Below are positions 61,945-64,000 of a stretch of 64,000 nt of DNA, piece after piece. The position numbers and the translations under genes were made by a program. Positions within the stretch are counted from its first letter, which is position 1. Every line of letters begins with the position of its first letter. A model generated the notes under the pieces. That model did no database searches and had not been told where the DNA came from. It was given only the letters and a program-made list of their open reading frames with translations. The DNA comes from Thiothrix nivea DSM 5205 (GTDB lineage Bacteria > Pseudomonadota > Gammaproteobacteria > Thiotrichales > Thiotrichaceae). The stretch lies in NCBI RefSeq assembly GCF_000260135.1, contig NZ_JH651384.1, forward strand, positions 2,545,693 to 2,609,692, in the 5' to 3' direction.

Positions 61945-63375
61945 TTAAAACTGGAAATAGATGAATGGCAGCATCCCTTCCGGCCCCATGCGTAAAATAA
62001 TAATACAAATGAGGGCGATAACCAGCACTTGCAGCAGCAAGGGCAAGCGGCGCTGGACATCCAGATAGGTTTTCTGCAACCACGGGCCGAAAAAGTTGAG
62101 CAGTAAGCCAACCGCAATGGCCGGAATCACCAGCAACCCGAAACCTTTACCCTGCTGATCCGTAAACACTGCGCGGAAGATTTCAAACGCCCGTTCCGTA
62201 TCCGCCGCTTCAAAAAACACCCAGGTAAATGAAACAAAATGGAAGGTGAGCAGCCACAGGAACACTTTCATCAGCGGGTTCGGCTTGGCCTCAACCGCCC
62301 CCGGTTTGCGGAAATGGCGGCGCAGATCCTTGATGGCATGGGTAATCACCAACCCCAAGCCATGCAACATCCCCCACAGCAGGAAGCGCATGTGCGCCCC
62401 ATGCCACAGACCACCCAGCGTCATGGTGATCATGATGTTGATGTACTTGGATAATGTCCCGTACTTATTGCCCCCCAGCGGTATGTAAAGGTAATCCCGC
62501 AGCCAGGTGGACAGCGAAATATGCCAGCGATGCCAGAATTCCTGCAAATCGGTAGCGATGTAGGGGCGGTTGAAATTGAGCGGAATCGTGTACCCCAGCA
62601 GCAGCGCCACCCCAATCGCCAGATCGGAATAGCCGGAAAAGTCACAAAAAATCTGCACCGAATAGCCGTAAATGGCCGCCAGCACACTGGCCGAAGAATA
62701 ATCCCCCGGCACCTGGAAGACCTGCCGGACAATGTGTTCCGACAAATAACTCGCAATCACGATTTTCTTGAACAAGCCGGACAGGATCAGCGCGAACCCC
62801 AACTGGAAACTGCGCGTGCTGTACACCGGCCTGCTCAGTTGCGGCACGAACACATGCGCGCGCATGATCGGCCCAGACAATACCGTAGGGAAAAACGACA
62901 CGAACAGCAGGATGTCCAGCGGGTTTTTGACCAGGCGTTCCCTGTCCCGATACACATCAATGGCGTAAGACATGCCCTGAAAGGTGAAAAAACTGATCCC
63001 TATCGGAAACAGCAAATCCATCAGCGGCAAGTGGGACACCAGGTCGCCATGCCACAGCAAGGGGAGGATGCTGGTCGCAAAAAACTCGGTGTATTTGAAA
63101 AACACCAGCGGTGCCAGGCTCAAAACAATCGCCGCAAACAGCAACAGTTTTTTGCGCACCATGCTGTTGCTTAGGGCGATCAGGTAGCCAGCCCCCCAGT
63201 TGACCAGCCCCACCAGCAGGATCAACGGCAGGAAACGGGCGTCAAAGCTGATATAGAAAACCGCGTTCGCTTCCAGCAGGAACAGTTTGTAGAACCCTGG
63301 CAAGCCACGGAAAAACCAGCTCAGGCTCAGCACCACCAAAAAGAAAACGGCGAATTCCACCGTGGTGAAAATCAT
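61945..63375 (-). CDS. MBOAT-family O-acyltransferase (AlgI-like)
   Basis: A 476-residue protein with about 11 membrane segments. The conserved centre is LQEFWHRWHISLSTWLRDY, followed by LYIPLGGNKYG, and the catalytic His lies in LGGLWHGAHMRFLLWG. The family moves acyl groups from the cytoplasm to a periplasmic acceptor. It starts by overlapping the rsgA stop (ATGA), and the DUF459 gene follows after 9 bases. The acceptor polymer is not known. Confidence 0.9.
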   Translation of the reverse strand: MIFTTVEFAVFFLVVLSLSWFFRGLPGFYKLFLLEANAVFYISFDARFLPLILLVGLVNWGAGYLIALSNSMVRKKLLLFAAIVLSLAPLVFFKYTEFFATSILPLLWHGDLVSHLPLMDLLFPIGISFFTFQGMSYAIDVYRDRERLVKNPLDILLFVSFFPTVLSGPIMRAHVFVPQLSRPVYSTRSFQLGFALILSGLFKKIVIASYLSEHIVRQVFQVPGDYSSASVLAAIYGYSVQIFCDFSGYSDLAIGVALLLGYTIPLNFNRPYIATDLQEFWHRWHISLSTWLRDYLYIPLGGNKYGTLSKYINIMITMTLGGLWHGAHMRFLLWGMLHGLGLVITHAIKDLRRHFRKPGAVEAKPNPLMKVFLWLLTFHFVSFTWVFFEAADTERAFEIFRAVFTDQQGKGFGLLVIPAIAVGLLLNFFGPWLQKTYLDVQRRLPLLLQVLVIALICIIILRMGPEGMLPFIYFQF

Positions 63376-64000
63376 GGCAGCAAACCCCGGTAACGGGCAA
63401 AGCGCCGGGCGGGAATGTCCCCACTACCAGCCGCCGCCTTGACGGCGCAACCCGGCTCATGGTTGTGGGTGCAGTTGTGGAAACGGCATTCCCCCAGGTA
63501 GGGGCGGAATTCTGGAAAACCGGCTTCCAGCGTAGCGAAATCCAACCCCGTCAGGCCGAAATCGCGCACCCCCGGCGAGTCGATCAGCACCCCCCCGTTA
63601 GGCAGGTGGTAAAGGGTGGCGGAGGTAGTGGTGTGGCGGCCTTCGCCGGTGTCGGCAATCGCGCCGATGCGGATGTCCGCCTGCGGCAACAACTGCGCGG
63701 CAATGGACGATTTGCCCACGCCGGATTGCCCCACCACGATGGCGGTGCGCTGGCCAATGGCAGTAAGGATGGCTTCCACCCCTTGCTGCTGGCGTGCCGA
63801 GATGTGCAGGAGCGGGTAACCGATGTGGGCGTATTCCGCCAGACAAGCTTCTGCTTCGGGTGTGGCGCAGGCATCGCGCCTATCGGCCTTGTTCATCACC
63901 AGCAGCACATCGGCAGCCAGCCGGTGGGCGGCAATCAGGTAACGGTCGAGCATTTCCCATACCGGGGCGGGTTGCCAACTGGTGACAACGATCAGCAGGT
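63372..64000 (-). CDS. rsgA: Small ribosomal subunit biogenesis GTPase RsgA, partial at window end
   Basis: The visible C-terminal 208 or so residues carry the G4 motif NKAD, the P-loop in VVGQSGVGKSSIAAQLLP, the permuted GTPase block DIRIGAIADTGEGRHTTT, DSPGVRDFGL, and the zinc knuckle with FHNCTHNHEPGCAV. RsgA matures the 30S subunit. The gene continues beyond the window edge with no break; its stop overlaps the MBOAT start. Confidence 0.92.
   Translation of the reverse strand, partial: LLIVVTSWQPAPVWEMLDRYLIAAHRLAADVLLVMNKADRRDACATPEAEACLAEYAHIGYPLLHISARQQQGVEAILTAIGQRTAIVVGQSGVGKSSIAAQLLPQADIRIGAIADTGEGRHTTTSATLYHLPNGGVLIDSPGVRDFGLTGLDFATLEAGFPEFRPYLGECRFHNCTHNHEPGCAVKAAAGSGDIPARRFARYRGLLP

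Overview
The window is a densely packed chromosomal segment of a gammaproteobacterium, GC-rich except for one clearly AT-rich gene. A Calvin-cycle-type carbon block (tkt, gap, pgk, pyk, fba), two DsrC/TusE-family sulfur-relay proteins, assimilatory nitrate and nitrite reductases, and an S-adenosylhomocysteine (SAH) riboswitch on the methyl cycle together suggest an autotrophic sulfur oxidiser of the Thiothrix/Thiotrichales kind. That placement is inferred from gene content and protein style; no rRNA or other phylogenetic marker was used.

Layout. 0-13.5 kb: the purT end, a YaiI-family protein, a Na+/H+ antiporter, a DUF1254 protein, a lipoprotein, a hybrid sensor kinase/AraC regulator, a FadL porin with a VolA-like surface lipase, a single-cysteine DsrC/TusE protein and an unknown membrane TPR protein. 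13.6-21.2 kb: an accessory stretch. An ISL3-family element with an 8-bp target duplication splits a DUF3883 gene, and the transposase itself carries two frameshifts. Then come divergent mobAB/moaA, an AT-rich OafA-type acyltransferase and an IS1-family remnant. 21.2-35.6 kb: an ABC-F ATPase, the carbon block on the minus strand, and metK-ahcY-methyltransferase-metF behind an SAH riboswitch. The metF protein starts with a His-Glu tract. 35.6-41.1 kb: an AT-rich intergenic region with DnaA-box matches, dusC-cobO, speE and two unknown genes.

41.2-49 kb: a histidine phosphatase, a PIN remnant, a cluster of membrane protein, sodium symporter, 40-residue peptide, atypical carbamoyltransferase, AsnB amidotransferase and YqaA-like protein, then a Phd/VapC toxin-antitoxin pair and a DUF433 remnant. 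49-58.3 kb: nitrogen assimilation in two units, nirB-nirD-nirC (followed by a PP2C/kinase fusion) and a cysteine-less DsrC homologue followed by nasA. Each unit starts with the same device: a sigma-54 promoter, a pair of small hairpins (three of the four loops have A1 and G4, as in ANTAR targets) and an intrinsic terminator just before the first gene. This matches NasR-type antitermination and is the strongest regulatory finding here. 58.3-64 kb: a secreted protein, a YkgJ-type protein, and rsgA-MBOAT-DUF459-esterase, an O-acylation operon.

The most novel-looking items are the cysteine-less DsrC protein under nitrate-type antitermination control, the carbamoyltransferase/AsnB/symporter cluster whose carbamoyltransferase lacks the aspartate-binding loop residues, and the unknown coiled-coil and Gly/Ser-linker protein at 39.2-41.1 kb. 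No tRNA, rRNA or CRISPR array was seen.
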